DNA of 64,000 bases from Massilia sp. KIM (GTDB taxonomy: Bacteria > Pseudomonadota > Gammaproteobacteria > Burkholderiales > Burkholderiaceae_D): contig NZ_MVAD01000002.1 in NCBI RefSeq assembly GCF_002007115.1, positions 62,001 to 126,000 on the forward strand, written 5' to 3'. Position 1 is the stretch's first letter; the number at the start of each line of letters is the position of its first letter. Below are positions 17,821 through 25,327 of the stretch, in pieces. The translations under genes and the position numbers were made by a program. Below the pieces are notes generated by a model. It searched no databases and was not told the DNA's origin. It was given only the letters and a program-made list of their open reading frames with translations.

Positions 17821-18822
17821 ATGAGCGCCGCTCCCGCTGCGCCCCTGCCCGAGGCGGTGCGCGCCCTGGCCGAAGGCGACTTCGGCACGGTCGCGCAGCG
17901 CTTCGCGCAGGCGGGATTCGAGGTCGCCCTGCCGGCGCCCGGCATCTTCACGGTGAGGAGCGCCGCACGCGATGCGGCGCGCCCGAGCGTGCTGGTGTCG
18001 GTCGGCGTGCACGGCGACGAGACCGGGCCGATCGAAATGACGGCCCACGTGGTCGAGGCCTTGTCGCGCGAGCCGCAAGCGCTGGCGGTGGACCTGATGC
18101 TGTGCGTCGGGAACATCGATGCGATCGCGGCCGGCAAGCGTTTCATCGACGCCGACCTGAACCGCATGTTCCGCGCCGAGCGCGGCGCGCTGGCCGCCAG
18201 CTTCGAGGCCGGCCGTGCCGACGTGATCATCGCGGCCACCCGCGCCTTCTTCGAGGGCGCGGGTCCGCAGCGCTGGCACCTGGACCTGCACACGGCGATC
18301 AGGCCCTCGCACTATCCGATGTTCGCGATCGTGCCTGAGCTGATCGCGCAGCAGCCGCGCGAGCGGCTGATTGGCTGGCTGGGGGAGGCGGGCATCCAGG
18401 CCGTGATCATGAACCCGAAGTCGGCCGGCACCTACAGCTACTACAGTTGCGAGCACCATGGCGCGGCCGGCAGCACGGTCGAGCTGGGGAGGGTGGGGAC
18501 GCTGGGGCAGAACGACCTGTCGCAGTTCGCCGCCGCATCCCGGGCGCTGACGCGCCTGCTGCGCGGCGAGCCCGACCCCGCGCAGCAGCCGCGGCCGCTG
18601 GTGTTCAGGCAGGTGCAGGAAGTGCTCAAGCTGTCCGAGGACTTCCGCATGCACGTCGGGCGCGAAACCTGGAACTTCACGCCGCTCAAGAAGGGCGAGC
18701 TGATCGCCCAGGACGGCGCAACGGTTTACACCGTCCAGCACGAGGAAGAGCTGGTGGTGTTTCCCAATCCCGACGTCCGGGTTGGCTTGCGTGCGGGCCT
18801 GATGGTCGTCCAGGTGGATTGA
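17821..18822 (+). CDS. astE: Succinylglutamate desuccinylase
   Basis: A 333-residue zinc hydrolase of the AstE/aspartoacylase family, performing the last AST step: N-succinylglutamate to glutamate and succinate. The zinc-binding motif HGDETGPIE (H64, E67) and the second-histidine segment WHLDLHTAIRPS are intact, as is the family's ENMN-like DADLNRMFR loop. It starts four bases after the dehydrogenase stop, with the ribosome site AAGG inside that junction, so the two are translated together. This makes the dehydrogenase an integral member of the arginine operon rather than a chance neighbour. Confidence 0.95.
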   Translation: MSAAPAAPLPEAVRALAEGDFGTVAQRFAQAGFEVALPAPGIFTVRSAARDAARPSVLVSVGVHGDETGPIEMTAHVVEALSREPQALAVDLMLCVGNIDAIAAGKRFIDADLNRMFRAERGALAASFEAGRADVIIAATRAFFEGAGPQRWHLDLHTAIRPSHYPMFAIVPELIAQQPRERLIGWLGEAGIQAVIMNPKSAGTYSYYSCEHHGAAGSTVELGRVGTLGQNDLSQFAAASRALTRLLRGEPDPAQQPRPLVFRQVQEVLKLSEDFRMHVGRETWNFTPLKKGELIAQDGATVYTVQHEEELVVFPNPDVRVGLRAGLMVVQVD

Positions 18823-19105
18823 CCGGCGCGCACAGCGAAGCAGCGTCCCCCAAAACCACGCACCTTAAGCAACGTCATCCCCGCGCAGGCGGGGATCTAA
18901 GTTCGATGCGTCCCGTAAACCTCAAACGTAGCGGGTGGGCATGCAAACTTGGATCCCCGCCTGCGCGGGGATGACGTTTTTTGGGGCGTGGGCATGGCGG
19001 TTTGGGCAGCGCGGATGACGGTTTGAGCCGCAAGAATGATCTTGTGGGCCGCGCGGACGATGTTTGTATGCTGCTAGACTGGTGTCTTTGCTCTCCGGAG
19101 GCACC
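18823..19105 (+). other. 283-bp intergenic region after astE
   Basis: It contains a long inverted pair (18871-18978), then a GC-poorer stretch before the ribosome site of the next gene. The inverted pair is the only terminator-like structure after astE. Confidence 0.6.
18871..18978 (+). repeat. REPIN-like inverted pair with 27-bp arms
   Basis: Arms 18871-18897 and 18952-18978 are exact reverse complements over 27 bp, separated by 54 bp. Each arm contains CCCCGCGCAGGCGGGG, itself a palindrome. Arm and spacer lengths closely match the pair at 6339-6442, although the core sequence differs. The right arm ends in a T run (GTTTTTT), so it may also terminate astE transcription. Confidence 0.85.
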
Positions 19106-20221
19106 ATGAGCATGCTCTTTTCCCCCTTTGCGCTGGGTCCGATGCAGCTGTCCAACCGCATCGCCATCGCACCGATGTGCCAGTACTCGGCCATCGAAGG
19201 CATCGCCACCGACTGGCACATGATCCACCTCGGCAACCTGGCCCTGTCCGGCGCGGCCCTCCTGATCATCGAAGCCACCGCCGTGGTCCCCGAAGGCCGC
19301 ATCTCGCCCGCCGACCTCGGCCTGTGGTCCGACGCCCATGCGCAAGCCCTGGAACCCATCGTCGCCGCGATCCGCCGCTACTCCCCGATCAAGATCGCGA
19401 TCCAGCTCGCCCACGCCGGCCGCAAGGCCTCGAGCGAAGTGCCCTGGCTGGGCGGCGCCAACATCCCGCCAACCGAAGAGCGCGGCTGGCAGACCGTGGC
19501 GCCGTCTCCCATCCCCCACGCCGAAGGCGAAACCGTGCCGCTGGCGCTCGACGAAGCTGGCCTCGAAAGGGTGCGCGAGGGCTTCGTGAGCGCCGCCCGG
19601 CGCGCCCATGCCCTCGGCCTGGACGGCATCGAGCTGCACGCCGCCCACGGCTACCTGCTGCACGAGTTCCTGTCGCCGCTGTCGAACCGGCGCGAGGACG
19701 CCTATGGCGGCTCGCTCGAGAACCGCATGCGGTTTCCGCTCGAGATCTACGACGCCGTGCGCGCCGCGGTGCCGCCCGGCATGGCGGTCGGCATGCGCAT
19801 CTCGGCCACCGACTGGGTCGAGGGCGGCTGGGACCTGGAGCAGAGCGCGGTCCTGGCCCAGGCGCTCAAGAAGCGCGGCTGCGACTTCATCCACGTCTCC
19901 ACCGGCGGCCTGCACCCGAGCCAGCAGATCCCGCTGGGCCCGGGCTACCAGATCGAGTTCGCCGAACGCATCCGGCACGAGACGGGCCTGCCGACCATCG
20001 GCGTGGGCCTGATCACCGAGGCTACCCAAGCCGAGAACATCCTCCAGCAGGGCCAGGCCGACGTGATCGCCCTGGCGCGCGCCATGCTGTACGACCCGCG
20101 CTGGCCCTGGCATGCGGCGGCCGAGCTGGGCGAGCAGGTGTTCGCGCCGCCCCAGTACTGGCGCTCGCAGCCGCGCGAGCACAAGCACCTGTTCGGCGAG
20201 ACCCACCTGGGCCAGCGCTAG
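19106..20221 (+). CDS. Old yellow enzyme family NADH:flavin oxidoreductase (YqjM-like)
   Basis: A 371-residue FMN-dependent ene-reductase with a TIM-barrel fold. The YqjM-type (thermophilic-like) subgroup is indicated by C25 and Y27 in APMCQYSA, which in YqjM modulate the flavin, together with AHAGRK, ELHAAHGYLLHEFLSPLSNRR (the substrate-binding His pair) and the FMN phosphate site GVGLI...ALARAMLYDPRWPWHAA. Such enzymes reduce activated C=C bonds, often in oxidative-stress or xenobiotic response; the physiological substrate is unknown. The start at 19106 follows a strong GGAGG with five-base spacing; an upstream in-frame start is less likely. Confidence 0.92.
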   Translation: MSMLFSPFALGPMQLSNRIAIAPMCQYSAIEGIATDWHMIHLGNLALSGAALLIIEATAVVPEGRISPADLGLWSDAHAQALEPIVAAIRRYSPIKIAIQLAHAGRKASSEVPWLGGANIPPTEERGWQTVAPSPIPHAEGETVPLALDEAGLERVREGFVSAARRAHALGLDGIELHAAHGYLLHEFLSPLSNRREDAYGGSLENRMRFPLEIYDAVRAAVPPGMAVGMRISATDWVEGGWDLEQSAVLAQALKKRGCDFIHVSTGGLHPSQQIPLGPGYQIEFAERIRHETGLPTIGVGLITEATQAENILQQGQADVIALARAMLYDPRWPWHAAAELGEQVFAPPQYWRSQPREHKHLFGETHLGQR

Positions 20222-20361
20222 CGCGGCGCCGATCCGCAGCTCAGGACGCGAATCCTGCAGCCTGTCGCATGGCGGCTGCCGGGCAGGGGAGGGATGGGTA
20301 GAGTGGCAACATTGGCGCCTTGCGCGCCGACGAACGACCACCATACCCATAAAGGATAGCC

Positions 20362-21228
20362 ATGCGTACGCTTACTGCCCTCGCCGCCCTCGCCAGCCTC
20401 GCTGCACTCGGCGGCTGCGCCATCATCGTGAACCCGAACGAAGGCGCCCACGTCCAGACCATGTGGAGCAAGAGCGTCGAACAGGGCAATGGCGTGGCGG
20501 CGCGCGACCAGCGCAACGTGCCGGCCCTTCCGGGCCTGGACGTCAGCGGCGCGCTGCCGGTCGAGGTGCGCGTCGGCCCGGCGCCTTCGCTGGTGGTGGA
20601 AGCGGACGGCAACCTGCTGCCCTACATCCGCACCGAGGCCAGCGGCAATGCCCTGCGCGTATGGAGCGAGCAGGAACTGAGCAGCCGCACCCCGATCCGC
20701 ATCGTCTACACCACCCCGCGCCTGAGCGAGGTGCGCGCCTCCGGCTCCAGCCGCGTCGAGGTGAGCGAACTGAATGGCGCGCCGCTCGACGTGCGCAAGA
20801 GCGGTTCGGGCGAGGTGCGCCTGGCGGGCAGGGTGGAAAGCCTGAACGCCCGCGCCAGCGGATCGGGCGTGATCGACGCCGCCCAGCTGCACAGCGCGAG
20901 CGCCGACCTGGAACTGGCGGGCTCGGGCCGCATGACCGTGGGCGACGTGCGCGGCGACTATGCGCGCGTGCACGTGAGCGGTTCCGGCAGGCTGGAAGCG
21001 AGCGGCGTGGTGCGCTCGCTGAATGCGCGCGTGAGCGGCTCGGGCAGCGTGGACCTGGGCGGCCTGAGCACCCAGGACGCCGACCTCGGCACCAGCGGCT
21101 CGGGCGGCATCCGCGCCACCGTCAAGCAGTCGCTGATCGCCCGCACCAGCGGTTCGGGCGGCATCCGCGTGTACGGACAGCCGGCCCAGCGCAACATCAG
21201 CGGCGAGCGCGTGCACCTGCTCGACTGA
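20362..21228 (+). CDS. Lipoprotein with GIN (DUF2807) auto-transporter-adhesin-like head domain
   Basis: A 288-residue exported protein. The N-terminus MRTLTALAALASLAALGGC is a lipoprotein signal peptide with lipobox LGGC and lipidated C19. The rest matches the GIN domain: right-handed beta-helix repeats with the recurring G/A-SGSG motif (ASGSSRVEV, KSGSGEVRL, ASGSGVIDA, AGSGRMTV, VSGSGRLEA, TSGSGGIRA), about one per 20 residues. Function of the family is not established; it is usually envelope-located. It has its own ribosome site (AAAGGA) and is followed by a convergent hmp gene 73 bp away. Confidence 0.88.
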   Translation: MRTLTALAALASLAALGGCAIIVNPNEGAHVQTMWSKSVEQGNGVAARDQRNVPALPGLDVSGALPVEVRVGPAPSLVVEADGNLLPYIRTEASGNALRVWSEQELSSRTPIRIVYTTPRLSEVRASGSSRVEVSELNGAPLDVRKSGSGEVRLAGRVESLNARASGSGVIDAAQLHSASADLELAGSGRMTVGDVRGDYARVHVSGSGRLEASGVVRSLNARVSGSGSVDLGGLSTQDADLGTSGSGGIRATVKQSLIARTSGSGGIRVYGQPAQRNISGERVHLLD

Positions 21229-21301
21229 GGCGGCGCCAGGGCGGGGCGCAACGCGGACCGCTCGATGGAGCCCTACATCGCCCGCTACCCGGCGTGTGTG
21301 A

Positions 21302-22492
21302 TTACAGCAGGTGGTCCAGCAGGTCGGGACCGAACACCTCGCGGTGCAGGCGCGCCAGCGGGGCGCCCTTGTCCTTGAGCGCGTTCCATTGCGCCTGCAT
21401 GAAGGGCAGCGGGCCGCACATGTAGACATTGGTCTCGCCCAGCGGCCAGTGCGGCAGGCGCGCGACCTCCATCTGGCCCGCCAGCGCGCCGTCGGCGGCG
21501 CCGTCCTCGTAGAAGGTGACCACGTGCAGATGCGGCATGCGCGCCTTGGCGGCGGCGATGTCGTCCCGGTGCGCATGGTGGGCGGCATTGCGCGCGGCGT
21601 GCGCAAAGATCACGCGGCGGTTCGGGTTGACCTGGGCGATGCGGTTCAAGGCGCCGATCATCGGGGTGATGCCCACGCCGGCCGAGAGCAGCACCACCGG
21701 CTCGTCGGACTCCGTGTCGGGCAGGAAGTCGCCGAAGGGATGGCCCACGTTCAGCACCTCGCCCGGCTTCACGTTCTCGTGCAGCCAGCTCGACACCGCG
21801 CCGGCCGGGAGCTTGGCATTGCCGTCCTCGCGCTTGACCGAGATGCGCAGGCTGCGGCCGTCCGGGGCGTCCGACAGGCTGTACTGGCGCAGCTGGCGGT
21901 GCCCATCGTCGAAAGTCACTTCCACGCTCACGTACTGGCCGGCCTTGAAGGCGGGCGGCGCGCCGCCGTCCTGGGGTTCGAGGCGGATCGCCAGCACGTT
22001 GTCGCTTTCGCGCTTCACCTCGGTCACGCGCATCGGGCGCAGTTCGCCCGGCTGGATGCCGGCCTCCGCATACATCCTGGCTTCCGCGTCCATCAGCAGG
22101 CGCGCCAGCGAACCGTAAGCCTCTTCCCAGGCCGCCATCAGGGGCTCGGTCGCGGCCTCGCCCAGGGTCGACTTGATCGCGCCCAGCAGGTGGAAGCCGA
22201 CGATCGGGTAGTGGTCGGCGCGCAGGCCGACCGAAGCGTGCTTGTGCACGATACGGCTCACGACCGGGCCGAGCGCGTCGGCGTTGCCGATGTTCGCGGC
22301 ATAGGCGAACACCGCCGACGCCAGCGACTGCTGCTGCACCCCGTTGGCCTGGTTACCCATGTTGAACAGGTTGGTCAGCTCCGGATGGGCGTCGAACATG
22401 TTGCGATAGAAGGTCTTGGTGATGGTGACGCCATGCTCGCGCAGGACGGGGACCGAGGCGTCGATGTAGGGGCGGGAAGCGGCAGAGATCAT
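21302..22492 (-). CDS. hmp: Flavohaemoglobin, nitric oxide dioxygenase
   Basis: A 396-residue protein that converts nitric oxide to nitrate using oxygen and NAD(P)H. The globin domain (1-140) keeps Y29, Q53 and the proximal haem ligand H85, the same numbering as the E. coli protein. The FAD domain shows RQYSLSD and the NAD domain shows VLLSAGVGITPMIG and MCGPLPFMQAQ. Length is standard. The ribosome site GAGGA precedes the ATG, and a near-perfect NsrR-type palindrome lies just upstream, so expression is probably derepressed by NO. Confidence 0.97.
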   Translation of the reverse strand: MISAASRPYIDASVPVLREHGVTITKTFYRNMFDAHPELTNLFNMGNQANGVQQQSLASAVFAYAANIGNADALGPVVSRIVHKHASVGLRADHYPIVGFHLLGAIKSTLGEAATEPLMAAWEEAYGSLARLLMDAEARMYAEAGIQPGELRPMRVTEVKRESDNVLAIRLEPQDGGAPPAFKAGQYVSVEVTFDDGHRQLRQYSLSDAPDGRSLRISVKREDGNAKLPAGAVSSWLHENVKPGEVLNVGHPFGDFLPDTESDEPVVLLSAGVGITPMIGALNRIAQVNPNRRVIFAHAARNAAHHAHRDDIAAAKARMPHLHVVTFYEDGAADGALAGQMEVARLPHWPLGETNVYMCGPLPFMQAQWNALKDKGAPLARLHREVFGPDLLDHLL

Positions 22493-22506
22493 GATTTCCT
22501 CAATTG

Positions 22507-22523
22507 ATGCATAAATTATGCAT
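22507..22523 (-). promoter_or_regulatory. NsrR-like operator at the hmp promoter
   Basis: ATGCATAAATTATGCAT is a perfect 8-bp inverted repeat around one central base and matches the known NsrR consensus built on ATGCAT half-sites. On the hmp strand, TTGAAC (22530-22535) and TATGCA (22508-22513) have 16-bp spacing, so the operator would cover the -10 box. No nsrR gene is in the window. Confidence 0.8.
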
Positions 22524-22721
22524 GTTTAAGTTCAAAAAAAACGCCTGGGGGACAGGCTGGGCCAAGCGGACGAGACAATTCTAGCAAAGATGCAGATTGT
22601 TTGCATGATTGTAGAAAACTATTTTTTTAGCACGAAGGCTTTGCCCCTATAATCGCAGCTTTTACGCCCGCGGCTGCCGAGCCGCCGCACAGCCAATCAA
22701 CCGCGCACCGAAGGACTTGCC

Positions 22722-24200
22722 GTGAATCTGACCCTGGGCCAAAAGCTGTTCCGTACCAAACCGGCCGAGCGCCATCAAGAAAGCCACAGCAGCACGGAAG
22801 TCGGCCTGCAGCGTTCGCTGGGTCTGTTTTCGCTGACCATGATCGGCGTCGGCGCCACCATCGGCACCGGCATCTTCTTCACCATGGTCGAGGCGGTGCC
22901 CAAGGCCGGACCGGCCGTGGTGCTGTCCTTCCTGATCGCGGCGGTCACCGCCGGCCTGACCGCGCTGTGCTACGCCGAGCTGGCGGGGCGGGTGCCGGCC
23001 GCCGGCTCCTCCTATTCCTTCGCCTACGCCACCGTGGGCGAGTTCGCCGCCTTCGTGGTGGCGGCCTGCCTGCTGCTCGAATACGGCCTGGCGGCCAGCG
23101 CCACGGCGATCGGCTGGTCCGACTACCTGAACAACTTCCTGCAGAATGCCTTCGGCTGGGAGATCCCGGCCCACCTGCGGTCGCCGATGTTCGTCTCGGA
23201 CCACAACACCATCTCGATCAACCCAGGCAACTTCAACCTGCCGCCGGTGCTCCTGGTGATCATGTGCTGCATCCTGCTGGTGCGCGGCACCAAGGAATCG
23301 GCCACCACCAACGCCATCATGGTGCTGGTGAAGCTGGCGATCCTGGTGTTCTTTGCGGTGATCGCCTTCAGCGGCTTCGACGCCGCCAACTTCCAGCCCT
23401 TCTTCAACGAGGACAACAGCAAGGGCTTCGCCGGCATGGCCGGCGTGACCGCCGCCGCCGGCACCGTGTTCTTCTCCTTCATCGGCCTGGACACCATCGC
23501 CACCGCCGGCGAGGAAGTGCGCGACCCGCGCCGCAACGTCCCGATCGGCATCCTGGCCGCGCTCCTGATCGTCACCGCCTTCTACCTGATGGTGGCTTTC
23601 GCCGCCATGGGCGCCCAGCCGGCCCACCTGTTCGAGGGCCAGCACGCCGGCCTGTCGGTGATCCTGCAGAACGTGACCGGGCAGGCCTGGCCGGCGCTGG
23701 TGCTGTCGGCCGGCGCCGTGGTCTCGGTGTTCTCGGTGACCCTGGTGACCATCTATGGCCAGACCCGCATCCTGTACGCCATCAGCCGCGACGGCCTGAT
23801 CCCCAAGACCTTCCAGAAGGTGAGCGCGCGCACCCAGGCGCCGGTCAGCAATACCGTGATCGTCTCGATCGCGGTGGGCCTGGTGGCGGGCCTGGTGGAC
23901 GCCACCTTCCTGTGGGACATGGTGAGCATGGGCACCCTGACCGCCTTCATCGTGGTCTCGGTGGCGGTGCCGGTGATCCGCGCCAAGCAGGGCGACGCCC
24001 CGCCGGAGGACGGTTCGCGGCGCGGCTTTCGCGTGCCCTTCGGCCCCTACCTGATCCCCGGCCTGTCGATCTTCGCCTGCCTGTACATCATGAAGGACTT
24101 GTCGGGCACCACCTTCCGCGTGTTCGCGATCTGGATGGCGGTGGCGGTGGCCACCTACTTCCTGTACAGCGTGCGCCACAGCCGCCTGAACAAGGCTTGA
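22722..24200 (+). CDS. APC-superfamily amino acid permease
   Basis: A 492-residue transporter with about 12-14 membrane segments. The first, SLTMIGVGATIGTGIFFTM, carries the GIGXGIF-type motif that binds the amino-acid carboxylate in this superfamily. FSFIGLDTIATAGEEVRDPRRN is the cation/cationic amino acid transporter (CAT/YfnA-like) signature. The start is GTG at 22722, preceded by AAGGA. A TATAAT box lies at 22648-22653, divergent from hmp. The substrate cannot be read from sequence; a cationic or neutral amino acid is likely, and arginine uptake would fit the nearby locus but is not shown. Confidence 0.9.
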   Translation: MNLTLGQKLFRTKPAERHQESHSSTEVGLQRSLGLFSLTMIGVGATIGTGIFFTMVEAVPKAGPAVVLSFLIAAVTAGLTALCYAELAGRVPAAGSSYSFAYATVGEFAAFVVAACLLLEYGLAASATAIGWSDYLNNFLQNAFGWEIPAHLRSPMFVSDHNTISINPGNFNLPPVLLVIMCCILLVRGTKESATTNAIMVLVKLAILVFFAVIAFSGFDAANFQPFFNEDNSKGFAGMAGVTAAAGTVFFSFIGLDTIATAGEEVRDPRRNVPIGILAALLIVTAFYLMVAFAAMGAQPAHLFEGQHAGLSVILQNVTGQAWPALVLSAGAVVSVFSVTLVTIYGQTRILYAISRDGLIPKTFQKVSARTQAPVSNTVIVSIAVGLVAGLVDATFLWDMVSMGTLTAFIVVSVAVPVIRAKQGDAPPEDGSRRGFRVPFGPYLIPGLSIFACLYIMKDLSGTTFRVFAIWMAVAVATYFLYSVRHSRLNKA

Positions 24201-24216
24201 TGCGGGAGCGGCCGGG

Positions 24217-24855
24217 ATGGACAAGTTCGCGCTGAGGCGCGACCGCTTCGCGCTCTTCGACGCCATGGACAGCCCGGCGGTGAACATCTGCTTCACGCTC
24301 GAGCTGCCGGACTTCCGGCCCTGGTGCAGGGAGCAGGGCCTGGCGCCCTTCCACGTGCTGCTGTGCGCCGTGCTGCGTTCGATCCTGGCGGTGGAGAACT
24401 TCCGCTACCGGATCCTGGACGGCGAGGTGATCCGCATCGACCGGCTGAGGCCCTCCTTCACGGCGATCAACCAGCACAATGACCTGAACTTCGCCCAGTT
24501 CGACTGGAGCGACGACCTGCGCGAATTCGTGGCGCGCGGGGTGGCGGCGCGCGAGGAGGCCAGCAGCATGACGGCCTTGCACGAAAAATATCGCGGCATG
24601 GCGCCGCGCGCGGCCAAGGAGCAGGTGTTCGTGACCTGCATCCCCTGGCTGGACTTCACCGCCATCCAGCACCCGATCGCGAAGCTGGCCGAACCCGACA
24701 TTCCCTCGCTGGCCTGGGGGCGCTTCCGCGATGCGGGCCCCGGCCGCCTGCAGCTGCCCTTCGCGGTCCAGGCCCACCACGGCTTCGTGGACGGCTTCCA
24801 CATCCACCAGCTGGCCCAGGCCATCGAGACCGAGATCGCAGGTTTCATGCGCTGA
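24217..24855 (+). CDS. Chloramphenicol acetyltransferase-like (CatA-fold) protein
   Basis: A 212-residue protein of the type A CAT family, a trimeric acetyl-CoA-dependent acyltransferase fold. The catalytic motif is present as HHGFVDGFH with H187/H188 and D192, matching the HHxxxDG signature. The N-terminus (RRDRFALFDAMDSPAVNICFTLEL) follows the family layout. It starts 16 bp after the permease stop and is probably cotranscribed. Chromosomal homologues of this kind often do not confer chloramphenicol resistance, so the natural acceptor is unknown and resistance should not be assumed. Confidence 0.85.
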   Translation: MDKFALRRDRFALFDAMDSPAVNICFTLELPDFRPWCREQGLAPFHVLLCAVLRSILAVENFRYRILDGEVIRIDRLRPSFTAINQHNDLNFAQFDWSDDLREFVARGVAAREEASSMTALHEKYRGMAPRAAKEQVFVTCIPWLDFTAIQHPIAKLAEPDIPSLAWGRFRDAGPGRLQLPFAVQAHHGFVDGFHIHQLAQAIETEIAGFMR

Positions 24856-24934
24856 CGGCGCATTCGATGCCGGCGGCATACCCGGACGCGCGGCGCCGGG
24901 CTACACTCCTGTCATCGACATGCACGGGTTCACC

Positions 24935-25225
24935 ATGACTGCTTCTGCTTCCACCGGCCGCGCGGGCGGCGCCATCCTGTTCGCGGCCATCCTCGGCATC
25001 GCGCTCGTCCTGCTGCCCGGCGTGCTGGGCGAACGCCTGAGCGTCTCGCCCATGCTGCTGTTCGGCGCCGCCGCCGTCTCCACGGTGTGCAACCACCTGG
25101 TTCCCGGCCGCGGGGGTGAGCCGGAGACACTGTATTCGCGCGCCTTCTTCCTGCGCCTGGCGGCGTCCAGCGTCGCGGTGTTTGGCCTCTTCGGCTTGTA
25201 CCACCTCGCGCACGCGCTGGGCTGA
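24935..25225 (+). CDS. Small membrane protein of unknown function
   Basis: A 96-residue hydrophobic protein with about three membrane segments (GAILFAAILGIALVLLPGVL, MLLFGAAAVSTVCNHLV, LRLAASSVAVFGLFGLYHLA). I do not recognise a family. Two in-frame ATGs, at 24920 and 24935, are possible; the second is preferred because TACACT at 24901-24906 could be a -10 box that leaves little room for the first. Neither has a good ribosome site. High coding-style G+C and position between codirectional genes support it as real. Confidence 0.6.
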   Translation: MTASASTGRAGGAILFAAILGIALVLLPGVLGERLSVSPMLLFGAAAVSTVCNHLVPGRGGEPETLYSRAFFLRLAASSVAVFGLFGLYHLAHALG

Positions 25226-25327
25226 GCCACCGCTCGTCCCCCCTTTCCTGCAGTCTGTCGCCCGGCACGCGGCAAGGCGCGCCCGCCGGGCTAGCATCCC
25301 TTTACATCAGAAAAGGGAGGGGAAGCC

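Noticed and set aside
12810-18293. 1827-codon open frame on the minus strand opposite the glutamate dehydrogenase gene
   Set aside because: Its translation is His/Arg/Gln/Gly-rich without domains and it overlaps astE, the dehydrogenase and astB, all of which have clear family motifs. It is an antisense shadow of high-G+C codons.
24217-24855. Acquired chloramphenicol resistance gene
   Set aside because: The gene has the same base composition as its neighbours and sits in a chromosomal permease unit; only the fold and active site are shared, so resistance is not claimed.
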